In this document: one piece after another, positions 11,376 through 22,957 of the stretch
Position numbering within the stretch: position 1 is the first letter of the stretch
Layout of the letters: each line of letters opens with the position of its first letter
Assembly: GCA_949317995.1 (NCBI GenBank)
Contig: OX439043.1
Coordinates: 1,790,501-1,854,500, forward strand
Direction: 5' to 3'
Source of the DNA: Acholoe squamosa
Lineage: Eukaryota > Annelida > Polychaeta > Phyllodocida > Polynoidae
Length of the DNA stretch: 64,000 nt
Made by a program: the position numbers and the translations under genes
The notes under the pieces: model-generated
What the model saw: only the letters and a program-made list of their open reading frames with translations
The model's database searches: none
What the model was told of the DNA's origin: nothing

Positions 11376-12110
11376 GTGAGTCGGCTCTCACTATTTTGTT
11401 AATAGACACTTGCCTGCAAATGTGACATGCGGTACCATCACATTTAAGCGCCCTGGTACTAATATATATTTTGAGACACCCTTGTCTCCGGTGCTAATAC
11501 AAAACAAGCTCTTATTTGACACAGGTGCTTATAATCTTTTAGACTGTTCAAGTTGGTATTATAATGGTGTCATGGGCCAAGTAGGAAATGGTGCAATTCG
11601 GAATTGCGCAAATCCAGAATTACACCATCCTATAGGTTGCAGAGTTTAAATGAAATAAACGTATAAAATGAAAAGTATAAAAGTGTGAAATGAAAGTATG
11701 ATGAATTATAGGCTCTATTCCTTCTGTCCTTGACCCTTATACAAGAGACGCAGTCGATATGAAAACGTTTTTCCCTCACAGGCCTTTCAGATCTTATAAT
11801 TCACCAGTCCTGGATCGATCTTGGCAGGACCGAACACCTCAAGATTAATATTGTCAGGAAAGTGAGTGAGTAATAGATGTCTAACACAATCTTGACAGCT
11901 AAGGTCATATTCATGGCAAGAACAACATTACACAATTTCCCCGAGGAATTTGATGCACCAAACACATCTGAGGGGATAGGAAAGAAGATATATCTTGACC
12001 CTTTTAAGTGGGCTAGGAAGCCCATGCCAGGGAAGGAAACAAGAATTAAGTCTTTTAATCAGTCAATCTTACTGAACAGTACTGCCTTTCATTAGAGGCT
12101 GTATAAAACG

Positions 12111-12111
<1 letters not shown>

Positions 12112-12174
<63 letters not shown>
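12112..12174. repeat. (TA)n microsatellite
   Basis: About 30 TA dinucleotides, immediately followed by the perfect hairpin at 12190. Confidence 0.97.
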
Positions 12175-12179
<5 letters not shown>

Positions 12180-12189
12180 GGCTATTTTT

Positions 12190-12263
12190 GACCTTGGGCT
12201 ACAATTTGTCTTTATGACTTGTGAATTGGACCAAGTCATAAAGACAAATTGTAGCCCAAGGTC
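12190..12263. repeat. Perfect 31-bp hairpin
   Basis: The left arm 12190-12220 begins GACCTTGGGCTACAATTTGT. The right arm 12233-12263 is its exact reverse complement, with a 12-base loop. Perfect pairing fits a young palindromic MITE better than a conserved microRNA precursor, which normally has bulges. Confidence 0.9.
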
Positions 12264-12914
12264 CTAAGGTTCCAGCGAGATATTCGTTCTGTCTGGCAAT
12301 AGTGGAGGCTCCACTACGCGATTTTCTGAACCATTCTCATGATATGTCACCCAGCCAAGTGTCTAAGGTATAAGTTGCTTTTAACAACAGGGAGTGTGTT
12401 TACCTAAGTTCTGTTTACATTTACTCCAAACCTGAGACTGAGACATCACACTGATCAAGTAGGGACTGACAGTCAACCCCTTCCGCTGTATAAACAATAA
12501 CACAGTATGATATAAACAACAACACAGCAGTCTATCAACAATCTCAGACAGGTTTGATTTTGACAGGACAAGACCAATTTAATATTGAATTGCAGAGATT
12601 CCCCAATGTGAAATTCTGCAATATTTACATAACATCAGCTTGATTTAGTAAAAAATCAGAAGATAAACAAATGACTCCCTTAACATACACTTTCTACCTT
12701 GCAGTGGTAACAAGCACTACTCGTTAGGCTGTGTTTGTAAACCATTTTGTGAGAATAGCTCCAATTCTCTGCAAAGATTGCGTAGTGGAGACTCACCTAT
12801 TGTCCGCAGGCCTGGCAGCAATTTTGCTGGCGACAACCTGGATCTGCGAGTTTGCATATTGGCTGGGCATGTGTCTATTGGTTTCACACTGGCCAAAACC
12901 TCAGAACTTTTATA

Positions 12915-13000
12915 TGACCATTGGCTGGCGACCTGCCTGTATGTTGGGGACATCATACAGGCAGGTCATGTCTATTCCACCAATGGTCAACCTTTCTCTC
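12915..13000. repeat. Interrupted hairpin (14-bp core stem)
   Basis: GACCTGCCTGTATG and its exact complement CATACAGGCAGGTC are separated by about 10 bases. Outside these, GACCATTGG and CCAATGGTC also pair. The stem is about 23 bp with unequal internal loops. No gene seen around it. Confidence 0.75.
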
Positions 13001-14397
13001 CTATACAGGTATTGAAGAATATGAATACTCCCATCTAGTGGGGTTTGAGAGGACCTCTCCCCAGGATCTGGGGAAAATGTCATCAGACATGGCCTGCAGG
13101 TATCATGCCCTCAATTACCTGCAGGGAACCAGCGTATGTATGTACATGTACTGCACCTATGTGCAAGGACTGTTCTCTGGGTACTAGGTAAATAGGAGGT
13201 CACTATGTGTCACACAGTGAGGCGCTTTTAATAGAATGACTTTAATAATGTGATCATTGGTCGTTAGCTCTTTGTAGGACGCTAATGCATTAAAGTGGCA
13301 TAGTCTGATGGTTGCAGCCACAAAATGGTACCTACTTTATTTTGTTTTCCTTCCCCTGAATTAAGCTCACATTTGAAGAAATTGTCAGATTTATACCAAA
13401 TTTTCTAACTTTGGAGTGCACACCAAAAGTCCATCCATTGAAAATACACTGTAAAATGCCAATGGCTAGGTCCATGAGACCAGCTTTCAATGCTTTCATG
13501 AGGCCAAATAAAAAAAAAAGAGTTTGTTTCTATTCGCCAACCCTAGCACAACAGGGCCGACCCTATAAATTTCTTTTCATTTTTTCAAAGTTTTAGAGAA
13601 TTTTCAAGAACGTTTGAGAATTTTTTCGTATTTTTATGTATTTTTATAACTTTTTTTTTAGGTATATCGTCTTTGGGTGTACTGTTAACAACTCCAATAG
13701 GCATATCTTTTGCACATTTTCAACATTTGTCATATGTTTTTCATGATCTTACCGTGACATCAAAGAATCAGATAGGTCTGCCCATGCATTTCTCTACAAA
13801 ATATCAATTTAAACCTCACTGGGCATGTGGTGCATTTGCCACTATCAAAAGGTCAAAGTTTATATAAAAAAAATATAAATCATGAGGTAGATATATGGTT
13901 AAGTATATGACGTGAAGCACTGCTTAGACATTAGTTACCATTACAGAGTAAATGAAGGTAAGATGATATAAATATGTCCTAGAGTGTCCAGGGAGATCTA
14001 TAATGACATAATGCACTGAAACATTATAACAATCAAATAGTACACTAATAAAATGACATAAATATGTCATAGTATATTCTGGTAGATGTACAGTGACGTG
14101 TATGACGTACCTGTTAGAGCGCTTGACGTGAGGAACAGGTGAAGCAGTGCGCATGTGTCAGTGGCAGGAAGTGGATGTGACGTCCTTATATATACACCCC
14201 ATACACCCCATGTATACTGTACACTACCGGGGGTGTACAGACATGCGCACTCCACAAGAGGGCAGTGTGTACTTCCTGTAGTTAGAATGTAACATGCACT
14301 TCATTTTCGTATAATAGATACAGGGGTGTGTGTACATATAACTTATGGCAGCCCTTTGATGATGGCAGTGTGATGTCTATATAATATAATCACGGGA
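13001..14397. other. Gene-free stretch
   Basis: AT-rich sequence with T-runs near 13600-13660 and several ATATGTC/GACATA motifs at 13960-14150. No splice-bounded frame that I trust. Confidence 0.5.
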
Positions 14398-14467
14398 CAT
14401 GGCTGTGGGAGTGCTCTAGACTGTATTGAGATGTCTCAATACTGTCTAGAGCATGACAGCAGCCATG
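14398..14467. repeat. 70-bp palindromic hairpin
   Basis: CATGGCTG at the left end pairs with CAGCCATG at the right end. Inside, TGCTCTAGAC-TGTATTGAGA pairs with TCTCAATACTGTCTAGAGCA with one offset base and a two-base turn. The ~6-base internal loops give a shape close to a short precursor hairpin, but a mini-MITE is equally possible. Confidence 0.8.
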
Positions 14468-15823
14468 ACCAAGTGCATTATTTCCGTTATAACACAGAGA
14501 AAATAACCCATCAGCCACCTGACAACATATGAATATCAACTGTGAAGTCTAAAGGTGAGATGAAGTTGACCTCCTGTGCTGGGAGTACATTATCCATCTA
14601 GATAATGCATGGTCAATCAGCCAATCAGAAGGCAGCATTCAGGATAATGCACTCTGGCTTCGCCCAGCAGTGTTATAAGATGCACCAATGTGGTGTTGGT
14701 AAGCAATTCACCACCACTGCCTGCATTGGTCCACCTTGCAGACTACTTGAGAGTATACCAATTGTATAAGGTATTAGTAGGAAGCTTACTGATGTGCCAT
14801 TAATCCATAATATCTACAGAGGTATGTGCAAGTAGAGTGCTTTATAGCAACAAAATTATAAAAATGATAGCCTAGGAGAGAGCGCACAGGCTACCATGGT
14901 GGCCCGTGTCAGTGTACCTGTGGGAATAAACATGACCTGCATTTATTTGAAGCATAAAAATGTATGGAAAATTACATTTCAAAAACCTCACTCTACCCTG
15001 TGCTAGAATTGGACCTGCATTAATAATGGGAGCCTGCACTAAAACAGAATACTATGAGCCAATCTCCATGTACTGTGGGAGAGTGAGGTGGGGCCAGTTT
15101 GTGGTAAGAGAGTAGATGGTTGTACAAGAAGCATTAAGTACTCAGTAACAGACTCATGTCAGCATCCCATGTACCCTAGTGCCTTCACACAGAGCTGTAG
15201 TTCCCCGGGGACACTGTAGGGGGTGGGGTGAGCAGGGGATGCGTCAAGGTCCCATAATCCGGGTCTTTGAGTAGGATGCCCCCTGGGGAGTAATCCTGTC
15301 ACTATCCCCGTGTGCATCGAGGTAAGGGTCAAGTCAGTACGGCCACCTTGAGGGTCTAGATATTAGTTAACATGTCGATTTTAAAGGAAATACCATGTCA
15401 CATGAATTTTTGACATAATTTAGATAATAAATGCATTATATTATTGAGAGTTTTGCAGATAAGTCAGATTGTTACTTTTCCCCTGTGTTCAAAAGCAATA
15501 TCACCAAATCACCAAATATTTTGGTTGGAATTTTGGGTATGAATGATTTCATTCACTGAAAGGCTGCAGCCACAACACTGTCATCTTATTTTAGGCAAAA
15601 AGTGAACAAATGGGAGTAATAAGCGCTGTATAATGAATAGGATCTCTTCACAAAAATGCCTTACCCTGGGCTCAAAAGTGTGTAATCTATTTATCATGAG
15701 CAATTTCTGATAAATAGTCAGTTGAAAGTGATGTTTGCTACTTTTGTCCATCAAAAAGTTTGGTCTTTACTTGACTTCAAATGCTGCTTTAGTGTTTCTG
15801 TGATTTAAGTTTGGAATTATATA
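14468..15823. other. Gene-free stretch
   Basis: Contains a short inverted motif around ACATTATCCATCTAGATAAT at about 14587 and otherwise unremarkable intergenic sequence. Confidence 0.5.
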
Positions 15824-16004
15824 CAGTCATATCTCAATTAACCGACCACCTCTGTTTCAGATAAAGATCAACTGGTTCCTGAATTGAGTGGTTCTTCTAA
15901 TTAGAATTACAACAGAATTCAATGGTTATGATCACTTCAGAGAGATTAGTGGCTGGTAATTGAATCAGCTGACTTATTGAAGACCAATATATTGAGACAT
16001 GACT
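15824..16004. repeat. pogo/Tigger-type MITE
   Basis: The left end is CAGTCATATCTCAATTAACC preceded by TA. The right end, read on the minus strand, is AGTCATGTCTCAATAT, next to TA. Such CAGT...CTC...CCGACC ends with TA duplications are typical of the pogo branch of Tc1/mariner. At ~180 bp it has no transposase. Confidence 0.65.
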
Positions 16005-16239
16005 TAGTGTTAGGATGATTTCATCAAAGGAGTAATGTCAGGTCCGCAGTGGAGCCATGTCAAAATGTCGCTGCTATCATTTAGGCCTTTGCCCTAACCA
16101 ACCACAGCAGCATTTACCCTGATACAGGCAGCACAGGCAATGAACATTTGTAGTGATTTGTCATCAATGTTAAACAGTACATGGGTGATGAGTCATTTCT
16201 ACATTGAAGCGTCACACCCATGAATTGTACATGAGAAGT

Positions 16240-16375
16240 GAAGCAGCCGCATCTAATTGCCATGATGCAGATATGCAGCAGTAGCCAGGAAAACTTGGCA
16301 GTGCTTCATTCCTGCATCATGACATGTGGCATGATGCACCAATGCATCATGTGATGCTCAAAGGGTTAGATAATC
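16240..16375. repeat. GATGCA-family dispersed repeat
   Basis: Imperfectly palindromic DNA with repeated TGATGCA/TGCATCA, ending next to AAGGGTTAG. Members of this family recur at 19500, 20030, 20330, 22615, 35575, 35880, 36620, 39220, 60420 and 62395. Confidence 0.7.
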
Positions 16376-16599
16376 ACTTTTTCTGTCAGCTCCTTGTGCT
16401 GCCACCTGATGGTGTATGTACACACCATTCTATCACCTGGTGGTAAAACAAGGTACTAGACCCTGGGGACGGGATGTCGTCATCCGTCTTTGGTCCGCGT
16501 TGTGTTGTTGTGTAATTATGGCCTCGGGGGTATCACACGTAGTTGCGCATACCTGTCCCCCTCAGCGCACAGTCTTATAGAAGTGACACACTTACTCCT

Positions 16600-17060
16600 C
16601 CAACTTCCGGTATGTCCTCTGTTTGCTGCTTCTATGGTTCTGCTTACAACTTACTGTCTGTTCCTATCTTCTTCGGCCCTGTCTCCCTTCCTTCATTCTT
16701 TCCTTCATTCAATATTTTCTTCCCTCCTTTCCATAATCTTTTCTTCATTTGTTCTTTCTTCCTTCCTCCTTTTCCCATTACCTTGGTAGATCATTTATTT
16801 TATTCCTCCCTTTCCCCATCGAACGCTCAACCCCCCCCCCCCCTTGTACACTGCTCGCTATTGGTCCTGGGCCTACTTATATCTGACACATTGCTATGAT
16901 TCCTGCCTTCAATCATTATTTCCTTCTTCCAATCCTTCCTTTTCTTCTTAGTTTGTTCTTTCCTTCCCTCATTCCTCTCTTTGTTTGTTCTGCCATCCTT
17001 TTCCTCTCTTCCTCCCTCCCTTCCATGCTTCTTCCTTTGTTTACTTTATCCATTCCCTCA
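16600..17060. repeat. Polypyrimidine-rich tract
   Basis: Long CT-rich stretch (TTCCTTCATTC, CTTCCTCCCT types) with a C10 run near 16830. Open frames here follow from composition and are not genes. Confidence 0.85.
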
Positions 17061-17349
17061 AACACTCATTACCCCTCATGCCCCATTGAACACCTAGCGC
17101 TATCCGTCTCAGGCCCACTCTGACCTGTCACCTTGTAAATCCACCATTAGTTTACAAGTGGCGCCGCCTGACGTGTGCCGCATGGTACATGATGGAGTGT
17201 GGGGGTGACAAGTGGGAGCTGTACCACTCACTATCAGTATTATAGACTCACACACGGGCATTTCAGCTTTTAATTAACTGGAAATATTTCTAGCCCTACA
17301 CAGAAGAGTATTTTCATGACTTTATCATGTTTTGGATCTCACCTTTTCA

Positions 17350-17466
17350 ATGAGAGAGAGAGGGAGGGAAAAAAGAGAGAGACAGAGAGATATAGAAAGA
17401 GGCAGAGACAGAGGAACAGAGAGACAAAGAGACAGAGAGAGGGAGAGACAGAAAGAGGGAGAGAGA
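17350..17466. repeat. GA-rich purine tract
   Basis: GAGAGA/GACAGAGA microsatellite of about 115 bp on the plus strand. Frames here are low complexity only. Confidence 0.9.
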
Positions 17467-17751
17467 TCTATATTTTTATATTCATTCACAGATTTATCTG
17501 CATATTTCTTTTTGCAGTGAATGCAGGAGCCTATTTTAAAGTATTTCAGAATGGCCCCTGATGCACCCCCCCCCCATCCCTGTGATGTTAGTAATGGACA
17601 GGTTTGTAGAATTGATTTACCAGTAAAAAATGCATTTCCTTTTACAGTGCATGAATTGTATCTTGATGCTCTATGGCAGTGCTGGCTGATGATTCTCAAT
17701 CATAAGGACTGCAATGATGCATCATGTAGACCATTCGGCATGATACGACGA

Positions 17752-17910
17752 GACGCTATAAGCCCCGCCAGGTACTCAATCTAGATATGGCACCAACCGT
17801 GGTACCCAGCCTAAAGTGCTGTAGTTGATGAAGACGCTATAAGCCCCACCAGGTACTCAGTCTAGATATGGCACCAACCGTGGTACCCAGCCTAAAGTGC
17901 TGTAGTTGCC
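17752..17910. repeat. Direct duplication of an 81-bp unit
   Basis: GACGCTATAAGCCCC through AGTGCTGTAGTTG occurs twice, offset 81 bp, with only a few differences. Confidence 0.9.
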
Positions 17911-18559
17911 AACATTTCTAAGAAAGAAAATGACGCAGACATCAATGACCTAAAAGTAAAAGGAAATGGAGCTAGCTTCTCTGTTGCAGTCTGTGCCATC
18001 GTCACAACAGACCAAATACATTGCTTAATCATGGGCGCCATTTCCTATTGTTTTTATAAGGTAATAGAATTGACTTCCTCTAAAGTAGACAGTGGTGTGA
18101 AAAGTGTGGGAAGTGATTTCATGATTGGTCACATCTGAATGCTCAAGGGTTTAGATTATAGAATTCTTAGGCCAGGGGATTGAAGGAAGGAACTAGCTAG
18201 CAGCAATGGGTTCTTACTAGGGAAGTACACACCAATTCTGGACCACTCCTCAACCACGTCTCGCGCTAATTACCTTTTAACAACACAACATGGAAATAAT
18301 TCTCTAAGCTGAGTCAGTTGCGTTTTGAGAATAGCACATCTGACAGATCTCAAGTCCAATCTTTTAGAGACTCCCTCCAGAAAAGAATGCCTCAATTCCT
18401 GATATGCCAGTTTTGGTTTTATCAGATATAAAGTCTACTAACGGAAGCTATCATGAAAGTAGGGTAGTCTTTTCTTTAATGAAGAATGGTAACTTTTCAG
18501 TTCAGGGGGCTCTCAAATGGCCATGAAAGGGGGGAGGTGCTGCAGTTTCGTATTTTTGT

Positions 18560-18725
18560 ACCTACCCCAGCTTCCCTCCCAGGAAGGAATTTCTCAAGAT
18601 GGTATGACTTGACCCCTTCAAATCGTAGTGCGATCCCTCACTCTAATGCCATTACAGAAAGCAGATGTGTGCAGCCGCACCATCTTGAGAAATGCCCTCC
18701 TTGGGTCCTTTGCAGCAATTAAAAG
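18560..18725. repeat. Small inverted-repeat element
   Basis: AGGAAGGAATTTCTCAAGAT near 18579 is complementary to ATCTTGAGAAATGCCCTCCT near 18682. Flanking TGCTGCAG/TTTGCAGCA also partly pair. Probably a MITE. Confidence 0.55.
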
Positions 18726-19094
18726 GTCCATTCTGCTCATATAGGACCAGAAACAAAAGCTATCCTCACCCTATCAGACCCTCCTGGGGCCACCCGTGCC
18801 CTGTCCTGGCTGTCAGCCAATCAGCAACGCCTTTAGTCTGTCACTAACTGCGCATGTGTATCACACATTGATGGCATACGGCAGCGCCTCTAGTACCAAA
18901 ACCTGCCACCAGGGAGACAGCCCTGGCCCAGGGCCGCTTACAACACACACAACAATGATTTAGACAAGGCCCTTTATGTCTCCGGGGTGGGATAAATAGA
19001 GAGGGTGGTGTCAGCGGGGGCTTAGTGAGGGGGATTGTTGGGGATGTCGTGGGGTTCTGGTTAGTAGCTGCGAAATCTCCACATTTACAGCATC

Positions 19095-19097
<3 letters not shown>

Positions 19098-19148
<51 letters not shown>
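19098..19148. repeat. (TA)n microsatellite
   Basis: About 25 TA repeats. Confidence 0.97.
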
Positions 19149-19154
<6 letters not shown>

Positions 19155-19499
19155 ACAAAAACCACATTGTAACAGCCAAGGTGGTGAAAGGTGTAGTAAC
19201 TCTTGTCTGGTATATCCAATATAGTGGACTGTTTAATCACCCTGGTGCTTATTGATTCCGATCCCTTTTAGGCACTTAATTAGGACATTGTTTATAGCTT
19301 AAATTTCAATATCAAATCCACTGTGACCTGAGAAGTTATTTAAAACCAATAATTGTTGAAAGACAGGTTCTTAAACGTCATATATCTTACTGGTGTTGGG
19401 TCGATTCAATGATAAAGGATTTATGGCTTCTTAAGATGGTGTCGCTGACTGTGACACTAGAGAAATCCTTCTTCTCAGGTTGGATAAAATACCTCATAG

Positions 19500-19760
19500 C
19501 CATCTTTAATCCTTCAGAGGCCGCTGATGCAGGAGTGCATCATACTTAATGGTTGTCATGATGCACCAATAAAGTGCTGATTAGACTGCTCACCAGCACT
19601 TCATTGGTGCATCATGCCGACCCTCTGGAGCGCACCAACCTTGTAGGGTCAGCATGATGCATGAATGCAACCCTGGTGAGTTACTCTCCACGGCTGCATT
19701 TATGCATCATGAAAACCAGTGGGCATGATGCATTAATGTATCAGTGGCCCTTTAATAGTT
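19500..19760. repeat. GATGCA-family dispersed repeat
   Basis: Starts AATCCTTCAGAGGCCGCTGA and ends GGCCCTTTAATAGTTAA. Inside, ATGATGCACCAAT and its complement alternate at ~50-60-bp spacing, with the motif CTCACCAGCACTTCATTGGT. A foldback-type non-autonomous repeat, no frame. Confidence 0.75.
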
Positions 19761-20029
19761 AAAATGATTGACAAATCAAATGAGACAAATTGCCGATACA
19801 CCAACAATCTTACACCAATTATCATCAGCCATATAGCAGTACAGTGGACTTCCATAATTGCGGTAATCGAACGATTACTTGCTCATTCACATTTTGTTTG
19901 TCATCATTTTTGTATCATCATATACAATCAAATCAATGTATCTCTGGACCGATTAATATTTATCCATCCAGTGGACATAGTCCCTTGATCAAGAGATCAT
20001 GTACATTGATCATCAAATGACATGAATGC

Positions 20030-20210
20030 AGGTCTGAGGAGTAACTCACAATGGCTGATTTCACACGTCATGCAGACCCTAGCAGCATGAAGCACAAATG
20101 AAGCATTGGCAAGCAGACTCACCAGCGCTTCATTTATGCATCATACTGACCCATTGGCATGATGCACCGACGCATCAGCAGTCTTTGAAGGGTTAATGGG
20201 TCAATATGAA
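20030..20210. repeat. GATGCA-family dispersed repeat
   Basis: Shorter member with CACCAGCGCTTCATTTATGC and CATCAGCAGTCTTTGAAGGG, ending in GGGTTAA like other copies. Confidence 0.7.
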
Positions 20211-20324
20211 TCACCATACATACATTTTGTACAATTGATGGTATCGGTCATTTACTGTGTAGGCGACAAATCGGCAGTTATTATAAATATAGGATCAGTC
20301 GTCATCAAGTGCAAGTACAAATAA

Positions 20325-20535
20325 CCCTTTAACCCGCTAAAGGTTAGTCATGATGCACGAATTCAGCCCTGGTGAGTAACTCACCAGGGATACATTCATG
20401 TATCATGACAGCTCTAGGCTATGTGGTTAATAAACTCCCAGAGGGTTGGCATGATGCACCAATGATGTCCTGGCTTGTACACTTCATTGGTGTATCATGA
20501 CAAGCAAAGGGCATGATGCACTATTGCATGATTCA
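20325..20535. repeat. GATGCA-family repeat next to the 29-bp array
   Basis: Member starting at AACCCTTTAACCCGC and carrying GGTGAGTAACTCACCAGGG. It runs directly into the 29-bp minisatellite, whose unit keeps the GATGATG/GCACCA motif. The array therefore seems to have expanded from one end of this repeat. Confidence 0.7.
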
Positions 20536-21864
20536 GTAATGCACCGTGATGATGGGCAGTGCCAGTAATGCACCAGGATGATGGGCAGTGCCAGGATTGC
20601 ACCATGATGATGGGCAGTGCCAGGATTGCACCAGGATGATGGGCAGTGCCAGGATTGCACCATGATGATGGGCAGTGCCAGGATTGCACCATGATGATGG
20701 GCAGTGCCAGTAATGCACCAGGATGATGGGCAGTGCCAGGATTGCACCAGGATGATGGGCAGTGCCAGGATTGCACCATGATGATGGGCAGTGCCAGGAT
20801 TGCACCATGATGATGGGCAGTGCCAGGAATGCACCGTGATGATGGGCAGTGCCAGTAATGCACCGCGATGATGGGCAGTGCCAGTAATGCACCAGGATGA
20901 TGGGCAGTGCCAGGATTGCACCATGATGATGGGCAGTGCCAGGATTGCACCAGGATGATGGGCAGTGCCAGGATTGCACCATGATGATGGGCAGTGCCAG
21001 GATTGCACCATGATGATGGGCAGTGCCAGTTACGCACCATGATGATGGGCAGTGCCAGTAATGCACCGTGATGATGGGCAGTGCCAGGATTGCACCATGA
21101 TGATGGGCAGTGCCAGGATTGCACCATGATGATGGGCAGTGCCAGGAATGCACCGTGATGATGGGCAGTGCCAGTAATGCACTGCGATGATGGGCAGTGC
21201 CAGGAATGCACTGCGATGATGGGCAGTGCCAGGAATGCACCAGGATGATGGGCTGTGCCAGCAATGCAAAATGATGATTGGCAGTGCCAGGGATGCACTA
21301 TGATGATGGGCAGTGCCAGGAATGCACCAGGATGATGGGCAGTGCCAGGAATTCACCATGATGATGGGCAGTGCCAGGATTGCACCATGATGATGGGCAG
21401 TGCCAGGATTGCACCGCGATGATGGGCAGTGCCAGTAATGCACCATGATGATGGGCAGTGCCAGTAATACACCATGATGATGGGCAGTGGCAGGATTGCA
21501 CCGTGATGATGGGCAGTGCCATAAATGCACCGTAATGATGGGCAGTGCCATAAATGCACCGTAATGATGGGCAGTGCCAGTAATGCACCATGATGATGGG
21601 CAGTGCCAGGATTGCACCAGGAATGCACCGTGATGATGGGCAGTGCCAGTAATGCACCGCGATGATGGGCAGTGCCAGTAATGCACCGCGATGATGGGCA
21701 GTGCCAGGATTGCACCGTAATGATGGGCAGTGCCAGTAATGCACCGTGATGATGGGCAGTGCCAGGAATGCACCAGGAATGCACCGTGATGATGGGCAGT
21801 GCCAGGATTGCACCATGATGATGGGCAGTGCCAGTAATGCACCGCGATGATGGGCAGTGCCAGT
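20536..21864. repeat. 29-bp minisatellite
   Basis: About 45 copies of GCACCATGATGATGGGCAGT plus GCCAGTAAT, strictly 29 bp in most units. All three minus-strand frames stay open and give Trp-His-Cys-Pro-Ser-Ser protein repeats of up to 270 codons. These are artefacts of the 29-bp period. Confidence 0.97.
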
Positions 21865-22614
21865 GGGCGATTTAGTCATCAACTATTAATAGTGCCATAG
21901 TTTGTATCTACATCAAGTTGATCTTAGTATGAGATCACTTAGCAAATCCAGATCACTTAGACATGAGAGAAGTAGGCGGGGGCCAGTTTTAATCACAGGA
22001 AACCTACATAGATGTCTGATGTAGAATCATCTGAAAATGTTATATCCAGAATACCTTCCAGAACATTTAGAACAATGTCTCATGTTGTCACATGCAAGGA
22101 AGTATCAAAGAAACCTGTTGATACATCTGAGTCAATTACATTATAAAACTTAGAATTGCATTAGGGTCGAACCCTTTTTTGGTGAGAAGAAATAGAATAG
22201 CCATTTTCAAAACTCCTGATTTGAACCCATGCTGTTATTACCTTTGGACATCAACTCCTCATAACATATTGTCAATGTCTGCAAACGCTTATATTAGGCT
22301 GAGGCAAAAAAAAATGTTGTGAAAAACGTTTTCTTACATTGATATCTGCGCGAAAGTCTGCCAGCACCCATCGGTGCATGATGAGCATTCCATGAGTTGT
22401 ACTTACAGATAAGTAGGATTCTGTACCAAATTGAGCTGACGCCATACTCTGTCCATGGTGATTTTACAGATTGGGTAATACAGAGGTAGGCGTTGTAAGT
22501 TGTTCATCTATGTATACATTATATCTATCATCATTAGACATTTATAGTCATCTTCATAGGTTCAACCCGGTGGACCCTAATTGAGGCGCTTTATCTAACA
22601 AGGTACTTTAAACC
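21865..22614. other. Gene-free stretch
   Basis: Unremarkable intergenic sequence upstream of the cytokine-like gene. No exon or known repeat recognised. Confidence 0.45.
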
Positions 22615-22795
22615 TTTTTAATGCACCATTCCTATTGGACGTCATGATGCATGAATGCAGTTCACCCATGCATCAGGATGACCCTCTGCTGTTATTGCCT
22701 ATCCCTGCGGGTCTGAATGATGCAAGTAAGCAAACTCGCGAGTGCTTCAATGCTATATTCGGGTGTGACTGCGGACCTTAACGGGTTAGACTGCT
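22615..22795. repeat. GATGCA-family dispersed repeat
   Basis: Diverged member bounded by ACCTTTTTAATGCACC and AACGGGTTAG. It lies only ~65 bp upstream of the TATA box at 22861. Confidence 0.6.
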
Positions 22796-22860
22796 ACTTG
22801 CAGGGCTAATTGCTAATTGATAGAGTAGGGTATAATTTGTATTTTACCTTGTGACACCTG

Positions 22861-22891
22861 TATAAAAGCCAAGGTGACCACTGACCTGTCA
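22861..22891 (+). promoter_or_regulatory. TATA-type core promoter of the cytokine-like gene
   Basis: TATAAAAG at 22861-22868 is followed 28-30 bp later by TCACAC, an initiator-like match with the likely start at A22891. The predicted 5' UTR (~67 bp, rich in GACAACAA) leads to an ATG in good context (CAGAATGG). TATA boxes are typical of inducible, tissue-restricted genes. Confidence 0.72.
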
Positions 22892-22957
22892 CACTCACTG
22901 CGCCACAAGACGACAAGAGAACAACAACAAGACGACAACGACAAGACGACAGACAGA

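Noticed and set aside
11410..11649. Possible exon with DTGA (retroviral-type protease)
   Set aside because: Only the four-residue motif matches; no flanking protease pattern and no second protease motif.
12731..13187. Overlapping frames that could be an exon
   Set aside because: Three frames of similar length overlap, with a hairpin in the middle, and no consistent splice sites bound any of them.
16490..17123. Hydrophobic membrane-protein frames
   Set aside because: Composition effect of a CT-rich tract (Phe/Leu/Ser/Pro codons).
17316..17561. Arg/Glu-rich frame
   Set aside because: GA-rich microsatellite.
20484..21882. Five overlapping frames of 143-270 codons with Trp/His/Cys repeats
   Set aside because: They sit entirely on the 29-bp minisatellite. 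All frames are open because the unit lacks stops and its period is not a multiple of three.
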